Part shown: positions 20,641 to 30,800 of the stretch, piece by piece
Numbering within the stretch: position 1 is the first letter of the stretch
Layout of the letters: the number at the start of each line of letters is the position of its first letter
Source: Mesostigma viride
Lineage: Eukaryota > Streptophyta > Mesostigmatophyceae > Mesostigmatales > Mesostigmataceae
Direction of reading: 5' to 3'
DNA: 47,315 nucleotides
NCBI GenBank assembly: GCA_009746045.1
Contig: RPFO01001123.1
Span: forward strand, 1-47,315
Made by a program: the position numbers and the translations under genes
The notes under the pieces: model-generated
Told to the model about the DNA's origin: nothing
Databases searched by the model: none
Seen by the model: only the letters and a program-made list of their open reading frames with translations

Positions 20641-21137
20641 GACATATCGCTGGCTGAGGACCAACACGAAAAAAGAAGCCATATCGCTGGCTGAGGACCA
20701 ACACGAAAAAAGAAAACATATCGCTGGCTGACGACCAACACGAAAAAAGAAAACATATCGCTGGCTGACGACCAACACGAAAAAAGAAAACATTTAGCTG
20801 GCTTAGGACCAACACGAAAAAAGAAAACATTTAGCTGGCAGAGGACCAATACGAAAAAATACTCTGGTCGCTCGCTGAGGACCAACCCTTAAAAAGAAGC
20901 CGTGTCGCTGGCTGAGGACCAACACGAAAAAAGAAAACATATTGCTGGCTGAGGACCAACCCTAAAAAAGAAGGCATATCGCTGGCTGAGGACCAACACG
21001 AAAAAAGAAGCCATGTCGCTGGCTGAGGACCAACCCTTAAAAAGAAGGCATATCGCTGGCCGAGAACCAACCAGAAAAAAGAAGTCATGTCGCTGGCTGA
21101 GGACCAACACGAAAAAACAAGCCATATCGCTGGCTGA
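20641..21137. repeat. 37-bp minisatellite (about 13 units)
   Basis: Unit ATATCGCTGGCTGAGGACCA followed by ACACGAAAAAAGAAGCC. It directly abuts the 30-bp array. The length of 37 is not a multiple of three, so the open minus-strand frames that cross it are not genes. Confidence 0.9.
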
Positions 21138-22606
21138 GGACTACAAAAGGGCATCATAGACGCCACCCTGCTCGCGCGAGTAAGTAGGGGTTCGTTGCAC
21201 ATTTACCTGCACGCATAAATCAGGAAGGGGGAAAAACGGCATTGAACAGGACCACGATTAGAATTGGGCTAGCTATAAACTAACCGGACCATTTGAAGGC
21301 ATAGCAACAAACATCACGCTCGACATCAAAAAAGACTGCGCTGTTGATGCACCTTTTTCATTATGGCGGCGAGTTTAGGCGGCATTTGTCTCACCATCTT
21401 CAGGCAGCGATGATTATTACAGAAAACAGCTATGGCGGCAGCAGTGGTGGTGCGGTTTTCGAAACCCAACAGCTGTTGTGACCGATCGTCCGTGGAGCGA
21501 CCCCTGTCAACGGCCCAGCGTAACCGGCGTTCAGGACGGAAAACGTGGCATGCTCGCCATTCGGCCAACGAGGCGAAACGCGGCGCTAGATTATTCTTAT
21601 TGACAAACCGCGCATGCGGATTGGACGACTCACAATGTGACGTAATCCAAGCGTCGGTCTTCACGGTCCCGCAGGTATAAAAAGGAACAACACGCAGCCA
21701 ATTTGACGCTACAATCGGGATGTTTGGATTCGGGCGTCACCATGCTGCCGTGGATAACGACGTCCGCGGTTCGATTCTAGCGTGAGCCCGGTGCTTTTTT
21801 GCACGTCGTCTGAGAGATCATCTGTCATATTACCACCAGTCGTCACTCTGCAAAGCGACGTGCCTACTGCCACGTGGTATGGCAAAAATTTCGAATGCAG
21901 AACTTTTGGGGTATACAAATAAATATATTCATGAATCGGGTATAGTAAATGTATGGGGATATATACTAACATGCTAGCCAATATATTTATACTTTCTGCT
22001 GTCCATATGCTTATTATTATCAAAGAGACAACCAGCGCAGGCCAGAAATCGGGAGAATCCGGACCATGGTAGCTCGAGCCTGCCGTTATCTTTTCCGCGT
22101 TATGATTATTGTTATGAATATGATATATGTTCTTTCTAATATTTGTTAAATATATTTTCCTATTTACTGCTAACTTACTGTACTAGTTTTTTATATAAAT
22201 GACTAGTACTAGATAGATTAATGCCATGAATACAAATTTAAAATATTGATTAAATTTTATGACAATATTACATATATTTATGGACATCACTCTTTTTTTC
22301 ATACAATAAGTAGAAAATATTTAGTATTAGAGATAGCTAGTCTGTCCAGTTCATATTTCTTCTATCTAAACAATAATGATTGTAATAGAAATAGTACTAA
22401 ATACTAATTAAAACTATATAAATACCAATAAATACTTTCCATATTTCTGCTACATAATTAAACAATAATGATTAAAACAATTATGTTCAATATTCAATTT
22501 CATTTAGTAGAATCTTAAATAATTCCATGAATTAATTCACGTATTTTCCTGTCTTGGTGTGATCATCCAGGTACCTCGATCGGCAACGACACGACACGCC
22601 TGAAAA
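21138..22606. other. AT-rich spacer, no confident gene
   Basis: It contains a TATAAAAA box at 21676-21683, one palindrome at 21838, very AT-rich sequence at 21900-22560 and a short fragment shared with the CACTA interior at 22021-22101. A 112-codon minus-strand open frame (21326-21664) has no support. The promoters of the two divergent genes of the giant element probably lie here or near the minisatellites. Confidence 0.5.
22021..22101 (+). repeat. 80-bp fragment shared with the CACTA interior
   Basis: It matches about 11978-12058 in copy 1 (and the same place in copy 2) with a few differences, including GAAATCGGGAGAATCCGGAC and CATGGTAGCTCGAGCCTGCC. It is an older fragment of a related sequence. 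Confidence 0.8.
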
Positions 22607-24403
22607 ATGAGCCGGGAAGGTGTGTTTCCAATGATGCAAATCTTGGTCGCGCTGCAGCGCGACCTCTTCTCAGTTCCATACGAAAAGGCCTTAAAACTTG
22701 TGTGTAACTTCGCAAGGGTCGCGCTGCAGAGCTACCAAAAATTTCATGAAGTTTGACTTTCTCTATATTTGCTTCGCAATTGAGATTCTTTTGTATCTGC
22801 GAAGAAGGTGGGGTCATTTCGCGGAGTGACCCTGCTAATATGTAAATTTTTCCGTGAATTTCTTTTTGTTTCTGCAGCACGGGAACGGGTGTTTCTTTCG
22901 CCAACCTCCTCCTCCTTGCGTGGCGGCTTTGCTAATCGACTCAATGCCCACAACTTGAGCATCGGGACACCGACGCCCCTTGCAGCGGATCTGAAAAACA
23001 GCTCGAAACGAAATTTCGGGAATGAGAACCGCAGCACCTCGCCCGCCTTCAGGAAGCCAGCGAAAAGGCCTGGCCAGTACGCCGAGAAGAAGTCTGTTGT
23101 GGGGACTCATCTTGCTGATGAGGCGTACAACGTAGTTCATCACATGAGGAATGAATCTACCAAGCGGGCCTCTTTTGAGGAGATTGTTGATGGCTTCAAT
23201 AAGAGGGCTGACGAGCTCAAGGCGGAGCATTTTGACATTCCGGTGGCCAAGCTTTTTGATGAGCAGCGGCTTGCACAACTGTCGAGGTCTTGGGTGGCTC
23301 GGCTGATCGCCCTTTTTGACGACCTGTCGAAATCCGACCATGACAGAGACGTCAAGATCATTTTGGTGTCAACTCTTTTTTGTGGGGACGACATCGAGAA
23401 GGAGTTTTCGGCGGCAGAGTTGGAGAGAATGACGGGTGTCCCCGCGAAGACCATTCTCAAAGTTCGGGCGATCAGAAAGCAACAGAAGATGGAGTTCCTG
23501 ACGCGTGCGCTGGCGCGAAAGAAGAGGAAGTTGCCCCAATTTGTAATCGAGTCGATCGCGCAGGCTTGGACTGATGAGGAGAACTCGCGCGCTTCGCCCC
23601 AAGAGAGGGATACCATAAAGACGCACGAACGAGTTGGCAATCGTGCGATTTTGGTTGGTGTCCAAGGGGCCTACTTCTACCTCACCTCGAAGGAGGACAT
23701 ATATCTCAAGTTTTTAGCGGAGCACACGTACTGGGACAAGAAAAGTCCGCAGTATGAGAAGGATGTCGGCATCCATGTCGGATATACGACTTTCTGCAAG
23801 TACGCCCCCAAAACCGTCAAGGGGAAGTGGAAGGAGAGAAACGTGTGCGCCTGTGAGACGCATACGGTCATGCAGTCGAAGGTAGCGGCATGGACTAGGT
23901 ACTGCAAGGCGAAGCACGGCAAGAACTGCAAGTGCGGCGACGAGTGTGAGGGATGTTTAAGGGCGAGATTGCCTGACGGCACGTGCGGGATGTTCGAAAG
24001 CCTGCACACGACCGAATGGGTGAAGCACTTCCATTGCCGTGTGGCGGAGGCGGATGGGGGAAGTGAGCTGGGGGGTGGGGCAAACTCGGCGAGAAACGAA
24101 GAGGAGGAAGGGGACAATAATGTGACGGAAGATGAATGGCAGGGGCAAGACCTTGACGATCTTGAAATAAATGAGAGGATCGTGGAGGATGAGGAAGGGG
24201 TGCCAAGGGTAGGGGACCCATCCATGGAGGAGGGGTCTGTCTTTCGCATTCTGAAGAGGGCATGTATGGAGAACTCGTGTCCCGAGTCCCGGTGTGGCAT
24301 CAAAGACTGGGTGTTGTGTGACCGGGACAAGAATTCAACAGAACTACTAAATTGGTTCAGATACGTGAAGAAGGAGGTAGTGGTTTCCCGACCGGCAGGG
24401 GAG
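22607..24403 (+). CDS. Transposase-like gene, exons 1 and 2
   Basis: Proposed exon 1 is 22607-22619: ATG AGC CGG GAA G followed by the donor GTGTGT. The intron 22620-22877 holds three palindromes. Exon 2 is 22878-24403 after TTTCTGCAG, with donor GTAAGC at 24404. The phases match (1 then 0), giving MSREARERVFLSP at the start; there is no in-frame ATG in exon 2 before 23142, so an upstream exon is needed. Exon 2 encodes a Ser/Arg-rich N-terminus, a helical region (about 23160-23560) and a Cys/His cluster at about 23840-24010 (VCACETH, CKCGDECEGC) likely to bind zinc, then an acidic linker. It is the 5' half of the best mobilising-enzyme candidate in the giant element. Confidence 0.65.
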
Positions 24404-24535
24404 GTAAGCGTGTTTGGATTTTGTGACGCAATTATTTCGCAGCGTCATTCTGCAGCGCGATGTTAATTTAAAGGCTTTTCTGATACTTTATGAATATGTT
24501 ACTTGCAAATTTACTTCATCCCTTGGTTAAAACAG

Positions 24536-25309
24536 GACGCGACCGATCGGCGGGTCCCGGAGAAGGTCAAGCGGCCCGTACAGGAAACGATGAGGTCAAC
24601 GCCCGCGCAGCTGAGGCTGGCGATTATCGAGAGTTGGGAGGACTTTACCAACCACTGCTTTACGTCATGGTGGCAGTCGGCAACGATCAAGGACCGGGAG
24701 AGGAACATGACTGAGGGGGATGTGCTCGTGCATGGAGATTGGGCCGAGAATTACGAGAACAACAACTACGTCCAACTGCAGTCGCAGTACTTTCACAAGA
24801 CGAGCTTTGTCCTCATGCCCATGATCGTGCGATATTTGCACAATGGTGCGATGGCAAAGCGAACGTTCTTTTTTCTCGGGGAAGCCAAGATGAAGCGGGG
24901 AGAGCGGGCGCTCGTCTACGCGCTGAGGACAATCATGGAAACCCTGCGCGGACTTGGTGTGGGGGTGAAGAGGATGTTCATGTGCTCTGACAACTGCTCA
25001 TCCCAGTTCAAGTCCAAGTACGTGGTTAACGCCGTCTTCCGCCTCCTCATGCAGGATCCCGACTTGGAATCCTTCGAGTACCACTACTTGGGTGAGCAGC
25101 ACGGGAAGGGGGAGGTGGATGGTCAGGGAGCGAAGTTCAAGTGCATTGTGAGGAACATGCAATGCATTCCTGAGAACCAGGGCATCGTTACAGGGCGCCA
25201 GATCGTCAAGTACATGCGGGACAGCTGGGAAGGAGGCAAAACCACGAGCAGGGAGTCGGCCCGCGCTCGGGCAGAGGGCGTCCACCGTCATTTCTTTCAT
25301 TTTCCTGAG
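24536..25309 (+). CDS. Transposase-like gene, exon 3 (catalytic-core candidate)
   Basis: The acceptor AACAG at 24535 and the donor GTGCGA at 25310 bound a 258-codon phase-0 exon; the preceding 132-nt intron carries a palindrome at 24442. Motifs in order: VHGDWAENY (first Asp), FLGEAKMKRGERALVYALR, MCSDNCSSQFKSK (second Asp, then Gln/Lys), and EQHGKGEVDGQGAKFK (conserved GKG.xDG loop). This spacing and the Asp-Asn-Cys/Gln-Lys box resemble RNase-H-fold, DDE-type transposases of the Sola-like kind, where the third acid follows downstream. Family assignment is from memory of motifs and uncertain. The open frame runs a little into the next intron and stops at 25342, so splicing is required. Confidence 0.65.
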
Positions 25310-25546
25310 GTGCGAAACTCAATTTTTCTTGAACTTGATTGAGGTATCTCTGCAGAGTGACCTTTTGCCCATTTGCATTTTATTATTTGATAATGCTAAA
25401 AGAACTGGTATGAATTAGCGTCTTATATAGTGAAAAATGCATGCAAAGCACTTTCAAAGGGGTATCTCTGCAGAGTGACCCTTCATGTGTACTTGATCTA
25501 TTGACACATACCAACTTTCCGTTTCTGACATTCTCCCTCATTGCAG

Positions 25547-26290
25547 GACCTCGACTCCGGCGCCCGTATGATACCGACGCGTGTCGAGGCCATCAAGCAA
25601 GCGCACTGGTGGCGCCTGGACAAGTCTGACCCGGGGCTCCTGATGATGAGGCGTTTTTCGTGCTACTGCCCAGCCTGCCTAGCTAACAGGTGGGAGGAGT
25701 GCCGGACCGAGTGGACACATATCGAGGAATTTAACGATGAGGGCCAAACGATGAAAACTTTCCGCCTGATGCCGCCAACGCAGCCCATACCTCCGGTTCG
25801 CCAGCTGACGCGGGCGGAACTGCTGAAGGATCAAAGGGATGCCATTGGCAGGCAGATGCGCATGTATGATTACATCGCAGTTCCGTCAGACAGAGAGGAC
25901 GTGAACCACAATTCCGCCCACCCTTTTTGGGTGATGCAGGTGGTGAGGGAGGCCTCAGTGCTGGAGAAGGAGGAGGTTAGGTGGGTTGAGGGACAAAACG
26001 GACGGCAGAAGGAGATTTTCTTGCCCGGCCACGCCGTTCTGGCGGTTCGGCTGTGGAAGCGAGATATGCATGACCCCCTGCATTTTACTCTGGATTTGGC
26101 TGATTGGCCGGAGTCCCGCCCAGCCGACCTGGTCGATTGCTATCTGTGCATCTCCGCTGCTCTTCCGCTCCAGTGCATGGTCCTTGGCAACCAAAGGCAA
26201 GCCTACGTTGATATGAGCAAGGAGCTTGACGCGTGGCTAACCGCTCTTGTACGCAACCAGCAAGCCCCGGAGGGGCTGCCACCGGCTTAA
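25547..26290 (+). CDS. Transposase-like gene, exon 4 (C-terminal)
   Basis: The acceptor TTGCAG precedes 25547; 247 codons end in TAA at 26288-26290. The intron 25310-25546 has palindromes at 25342 and 25459. It begins DLDSGARMIPTRVEAIKQ and has a CYCPACLANRWEEC cluster that could bind zinc, then a mixed alpha/beta region (DYIAVPSDREDV, HPFWVMQVVREASVLEKEEV, VLAVRLWKRDMHDPLHF) that may be a BAH- or SH3-like reader; this is inference. Full product about 1,018 residues. The small number of frame errors here contrasts with the minus-strand gene. Confidence 0.65.
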   Translation, partial: DLDSGARMIPTRVEAIKQAHWWRLDKSDPGLLMMRRFSCYCPACLANRWEECRTEWTHIEEFNDEGQTMKTFRLMPPTQPIPPVRQLTRAELLKDQRDAIGRQMRMYDYIAVPSDREDVNHNSAHPFWVMQVVREASVLEKEEVRWVEGQNGRQKEIFLPGHAVLAVRLWKRDMHDPLHFTLDLADWPESRPADLVDCYLCISAALPLQCMVLGNQRQAYVDMSKELDAWLTALVRNQQAPEGLPPA

Positions 26291-26886
26291 ACTTTCGGGG
26301 ACGCTCCGCAGCGCCACCCCTACGGATCTTTAAGCCTGGGCTTTATTCGCCTACGGTTGGGACAGTGTTTATTCGTGTTTATATATTTTTGGAGAACATT
26401 TTTTTGTTTTTTCATATGTTACATTAGATGACAAGTGGCTGGGAACATTGTTAGCCTCGGTAGTGACAAATTTTAGTATATTTCCGTGTCGAAATGGCGA
26501 GTATTTTATTTAACTTGTACAATAATTATTTCGAATTACAAATTTATAATTTGGTTTGACCTAAAAATCATGTCGTCACTCAAATATAGTAGTTGCTGTG
26601 TAGGACTTTCCGTCTGCAAATTGGTTCGTACTAATTTCGAATGTCACAACAATGTTACTGTACTAAGGCCTGTTTGGTAGATGTCTTAAAACACAAATTC
26701 GCTCCGGAAGTGCCAAAGTACCTTGCTTGTAACCGGACTAGTTACGAATTGTGATTGGAAGGTTGTCCCCTACAACCACAAGGAATAGAGGGGACGCTCC
26801 GCAGCGCCACCCATACGACAGTCCGGACCGGGCTTTGCTGAAATAATTTTCTCACTCGCAACTTAGCCATCAAACTCACTTTTACG
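26291..26886. other. Spacer after the transposase gene
   Basis: Mostly AT-rich 3' flanking sequence with two similar palindromes, GGACGCTCCGCAGCGCCACC at 26299 and again at 26792. No gene is seen. The second palindrome lies about 75 bp upstream of the next ORF. Confidence 0.6.
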
Positions 26887-27359
26887 ATGGAGCGCGCCGA
26901 TGTTTTTGGTTCGCAGCATACATATGTGCATGTCGATAAAAAGGAGCATGCGGCCAACATGTATGTTGAAATCGACTCCCCCCCCACGACTTCCCACGCT
27001 CCCTGCGGGGACCGTTTGGAGGTTGGGGTTCAGGTGTCATTGCGTTCGGAAACGGGATGATCGACCTGATGCCCCCAGATTCAGATTTGGCGCCTGCCCC
27101 CCGTGTTCCGGGTAAGGCCAGGGTGGTGCAATGCCTCCAGAATGAGGGCACGGAAATTTCGCCCAATGTCTCGGCTGTGCGCCTCCGGGCTGAGGCCCAG
27201 CATGAGTTCTTGAATGCGGCGGAAATAGGTGGGGCCGTATGGGCCCCCAAACAATTTTCCAACGAGCCTCCAAATTTCGTGGGGGACTTGTACAAGGGAG
27301 CGTACAAGTTTCGTGACATTGAGATCGATGGATGGGGGTCATTTCTCCAGGAAAAGTGA
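26887..27359 (+). CDS. Small right-end ORF, about 157 residues with one frame break
   Basis: The ATG at 26887 opens MERADVFGSQHTYVHVDKKE; the frame must shift once at the eight-C run 26978-26985, after which it is open through HDFPRSLRGPFGGWGSGV, MIDLMPPDSDLAPAPR and GDLYKGAYKFRDIEIDGWGS to TGA at 27357. The shift sits in a homopolymer, so a sequencing indel is likely. No family is recognised. It is on the transposase strand, about 600 bp downstream. Confidence 0.5.
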
Positions 27360-27643
27360 ATGCCGGTCCCATTTGGCAAATATAATCGATGATTAATTCC
27401 ATGCAACATTTTGCGTTGGTCAAATGTGTAAATTTGCATTATTCATCGATTCAATAAAATTATGGGGGTGGGTATACCCACCATTTGATGGTTGAAAGTA
27501 CTACTAGCTTCGTCGATTAACTCTTCTCAACATGGTCCTCTAGTCGACTAGGATTGTACCAATCCATCAGGGTATCGAGAAACTTGTTATGCCGAAACAC
27601 TCCGGTCGAAAATTTCGTGCCACCTGCAGGCAATCAAAAAGCG

Positions 27644-27772
27644 CACGCGGACCGACGGGAAAGAGTAGTTAGTCACGAAATTAAAAAAACGACAAAAAGT
27701 GTCACACGCGGCCCGGCGGGAAAGAGTAGTTTGTTACGAAGTTAAAAAAACGACGAAAAGTGTCACACTTTT
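27644..27772. repeat. 61-bp subterminal direct repeat, two units
   Basis: Units at 27644-27704 and 27705-27765 start CACGCGG and contain GGGAAAGAGTAGTT and TTAAAAAAACGAC. The second unit runs into AAAAGTGTCACACTTTT, a 17-bp palindrome, just inside the right inverted repeat. Such subterminal repeats are typical transposase-binding sites. Confidence 0.8.
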
Positions 27773-27802
27773 CGGAACATTCGAAGTGGGCCCGGCCCTG
27801 AG
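27773..27802 (-). repeat. Right terminal inverted repeat and target duplication
   Basis: 27773-27796 is the exact inverse of 1414-1437. CCTGAG at 27797-27802 is the second target copy. Copia pol continues directly after it. Confidence 0.9.
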
Positions 27803-30800
27803 GTGCTTCCAACGAGGGCACGCACGGCACAACTGCCCCAACAACGACTCCCTGGCCAACGGGGTGGATCTCTGCCCGGGCTGCTGGCACGCACGTCATC
27901 CCCTGGGGCCTCCAGGCAGCCGTTGCAACAGGCCTCGCTACCCAAATCAATGTGAGTTCACTCACCTTATGTACTCTGAGGATGATGATCTCATTACCAT
28001 TGGGGATGGCAACCAGGGCATAATTGATTTTGAGGCAGCAACCTTACTGTCCTCCCAACACCCTGTTCTGGAACCTTACATAAAAGCACTAACCCCTACT
28101 GTTGACAACTCCATAGATATCAAGGAGCTTGCTCATCAGCTGCACCTAGCCATGGGTCATGAAACAGTGGCTGAGGAACTGGCCAGACGGCTGGGGGGTA
28201 GTAGCATGGGAAAACAACTCAGGAATGCAGTAAAACTGGCTAGACAACACTGTCAAGAATGTCAGTTCAATAGCCCCAAACCTCAAAAATGGCATACTGC
28301 AACTCCTTCCACCAATAGGGGCATGATAGTGGGGGATGTGATGCACATCAACAAAGATGTCCAACCCTACCTGATCCTAAAAGACTCATGGTCCAGGTTC
28401 ACAGTAATGGAACCCCTACCTGGCATGTCTGCAGGGCAGCTACGTGTTGCACTCATGATTGCTTTACCCAGATTCTACCCAGTTGACAGAATTTTGCTTG
28501 ATCAACAATTTTCTTGTCTGACTGACCTGGAAGGGTGTGAAGCAATAGAGATTGCTGGGCTGGAAGATCATGAGGGTCAGGGGGTCATTGAAAGAACCAT
28601 CAGATCTGTCAAAACCCTACTAGCCAAAAATCCTTCCAAGGATGCTACTTCAGGGGTCTATTGTGACAGGGCACTCTGGTGTCATGAAATGTGCACAACC
28701 CTAAACATGAGACCTGTCTTGCATGCCACGTGGGGTGAAGTAATCCCAGCAGGCCTGCAGGCAGGTGTATATCCCCCAGAGGTGATAGCACTGTACAACA
28801 CTGCACGTGCACAAACCTCAGCAAAACTGGCAGAAAAAGATAAAACCCATTCCAGGCCAGTATTCCAAAAAGGTGATCAAGTTCTCTATTACAAGGAAAA
28901 CAGCTTTGGTAAGGTTGGAACTTGGCTAGGTCCAGTTACCATCCGTGGATTTACCAAAAACAGCAAGACCGTGGAGGTCAAGCACAATATCAATGGGAAG
29001 CGTCACAGGGTGAGCTGTCATAGAATTAAGAAGTATTATTCTCCCATGGCAGACGTGCCTGGGGAAGAGTCTTTAAGCATGGACTCACTACTTCTATCTG
29101 GCAACTCCAGCATGCCCAGCAGTAGCTCTGAGCCACCAATTACTGCTGTTGACAGCACCACAGCACCCTCTGTGAACACTTCCACCCTCAGTGAAGCCAG
29201 GCCCACTTCACAACCTGGGGATTGCTTAACCAGGCACGAGGTAGCTGGGTTGGAAGCATTAGCTCAGCCCCAAGGCACCAAATTGTCTGCCAACCCTCCC
29301 GCTCTGAGGTCAAGATTGGCAGTCGCCTTGCAAGCATTACACAGGTCACATAAGCAACAAGCTGCTGTGGCCGCAGGGTTGGCAAAAGTCTCAGCTGTGT
29401 GCACTAGTCAGGACCCCTGGACCCTGGCAATAGACACTCAGGCACAGGTCAGTGTGATCAGTGCACAAGCCATCCCTGGTCTTGAGATTGCACCTTCATT
29501 TTGGGCACGGGTGCAGGATTTCTCAGGCCAAAGCTCACTGGATGTAGTGGGACAAGTGATGCTCCCTATACTTGGTATTCAGACACCCTTCCAGGTGGTG
29601 GAGGGGTACTCTGGTAACACCTTGTTGGGGGAACCTTTTGTATCCTATCCTGGGGTGCTTATCTCAGCTAATGAGCTCAGTGTCACAGGGGTGGGTGCAG
29701 TTCCTCTGGACCACTTTAAAATCCCTCTCTCCAGTATTGTCCCTGGTATGGATGCTGTCATCAAGGCAGTCAACACTCAGTATGCACCAGGGGAGATCCC
29801 TGATCTGGACAAGTTAGTGCACAGCCAGTTCCTCCATCCCTCAGCCTTTGGGCTGGGTAAGTGGGACATAGCCATGCACTCACCCCACCAAATCTCCCAC
29901 GTCATACAAGAATGCAAAACACAAAAAGGGTTTACCAAGTGGCTGATGGCCATTGTCCACCAAGCCAGGCAGGAATGGGTCCTGCCCAACCCCAAAAACC
30001 CTCAATACAAACCGCCTGTCACCCCTTCATGGGACGTGCCAGAGGGAGCCAAAAAGCTCAGATTAAAATTTGTTCTCAAACAAAAACCACAAAAAGTGGG
30101 CTCCCCAATCTTCCATGCCAGACCATGTGTCACAGAATTAAAGGGGACCTCCACACTGCCAAAAGGGGAAACATACACACCTGGGCTGCAACAAACCTCA
30201 CTCAGGATCATGCTCTCCCTCTTCCTCCACAACCTCAATGCAGGCCAAGACTATGTCTGCAAAGCCACTGATATTAAAAGGGCCTTCCTCAGGGGGGACC
30301 CAGAAAAGGCTGAATCTGTGTGGAAAGGGAAGGTGTACGTGGTAGACACCCCAGCTGTGTGGAAACCTTATATTGATGAGCCCCACCTTATCATCAACAT
30401 TGGGGTGGAAGGGCTTGTCAGTGCCCCAAAAATTTTCAGAGACTCAGCAGAGGAAGTATTCAAAAAGCTCAAGGCCACGTATGATGACCTGGACCCATGC
30501 TTTTTTGTTGTACCCACCCCCTCTGGACTGCTGTTCTTTGTGTGGCATGGAGATGACCAACTCATTTGTGGGCCTAGAGCTGAGGTGGAAACCTTTATTC
30601 AGCAGGTCCAGGAATCATATGAGATTGGCAAACAGGTGGAATTGAGCACAACCCCCATCCAGTTCTGTGGCATCATGTTGCAGCTGCATAGGCAGCCAGA
30701 TCAGTGGGTCTGCTCTCTCTCCCCTCCTGCAGAATATATCCAAGATTGTCTAGATCTGCTGCAGGACAACTACCTCCCCTTACATATGTGTGCCACTGTT

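Larger units (their letters stand above)
2446..26813. repeat. Dispersed palindrome family private to the giant transposon (about 33 copies)
   Basis: The consensus core is GGTCGCGCTGCAGCGCGACC, a perfect 20-bp palindrome at 22645-22664, usually flanked by one more G and C; most copies are GGTCACTCTGCAGAGTGACC-like. Approximate starts: 2446, 3024, 4735, 4811, 4928, 6300, 6531, 7169, 7427, 8958, 9174, 9406, 14342, 14446, 14503, 14561, 14620, 14680, 14739, 14799, 14857, 14915, 14969, 15026, 21838, 22645, 22716, 22811, 24442, 25342, 25459, 26298, 26790. Nearly all lie in introns or spacers of both genes; the first two are in an exon. None was seen in 27797-47315 or as a good match in the CACTA copies. 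Confidence 0.85.
1414..27796. mobile_element. Giant DNA transposon (26.4 kb; 19.8 kb without later insertions)
   Basis: Perfect 24-bp inverted repeats lie at 1414-1437 and 27773-27796, with a CCTGAG duplication outside. Deleting the element and one duplication joins Cys-Leu-Arg to Cys-Phe-Gln-Arg-Gly-His in frame and rebuilds the Copia zinc knuckle, which is strong internal proof of the boundaries. Cargo: a multi-exon minus-strand gene (1703-14271), a plus-strand transposase-like gene (22607-26290), a small right-end ORF, two minisatellites and about 33 copies of a private palindrome. Two CACTA-like copies inserted later. The superfamily is not settled. A 6-bp duplication recalls Polinton/Maverick, but no polymerase B, capsid or packaging ATPase is seen; a 4-bp reading and the transposase motifs would fit a Sola-like family better. 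Confidence 0.9.

Noticed and set aside
15081-21137. CRISPR-like array
   Set aside because: Units are contiguous with no unique spacers, and the sequence is eukaryotic with introns.
21740-21800. tRNA or SINE, from GGTTCGATTCTAG and a following T run
   Set aside because: The T-arm stem does not pair and no matching A box, anticodon arm or acceptor stem was found.
1414-27796. Polinton/Maverick identity from the 6-bp duplication and size
   Set aside because: No protein-primed polymerase, retroviral-type integrase, capsid, protease or packaging ATPase was seen in the element's genes, and the termini do not start with AG.
27699-27796. N-terminal 33 codons of the Copia pol frame
   Set aside because: They are the right end of the giant transposon read through by chance; the codon 27699 is GTG and the true frame comes from gag at 1406.
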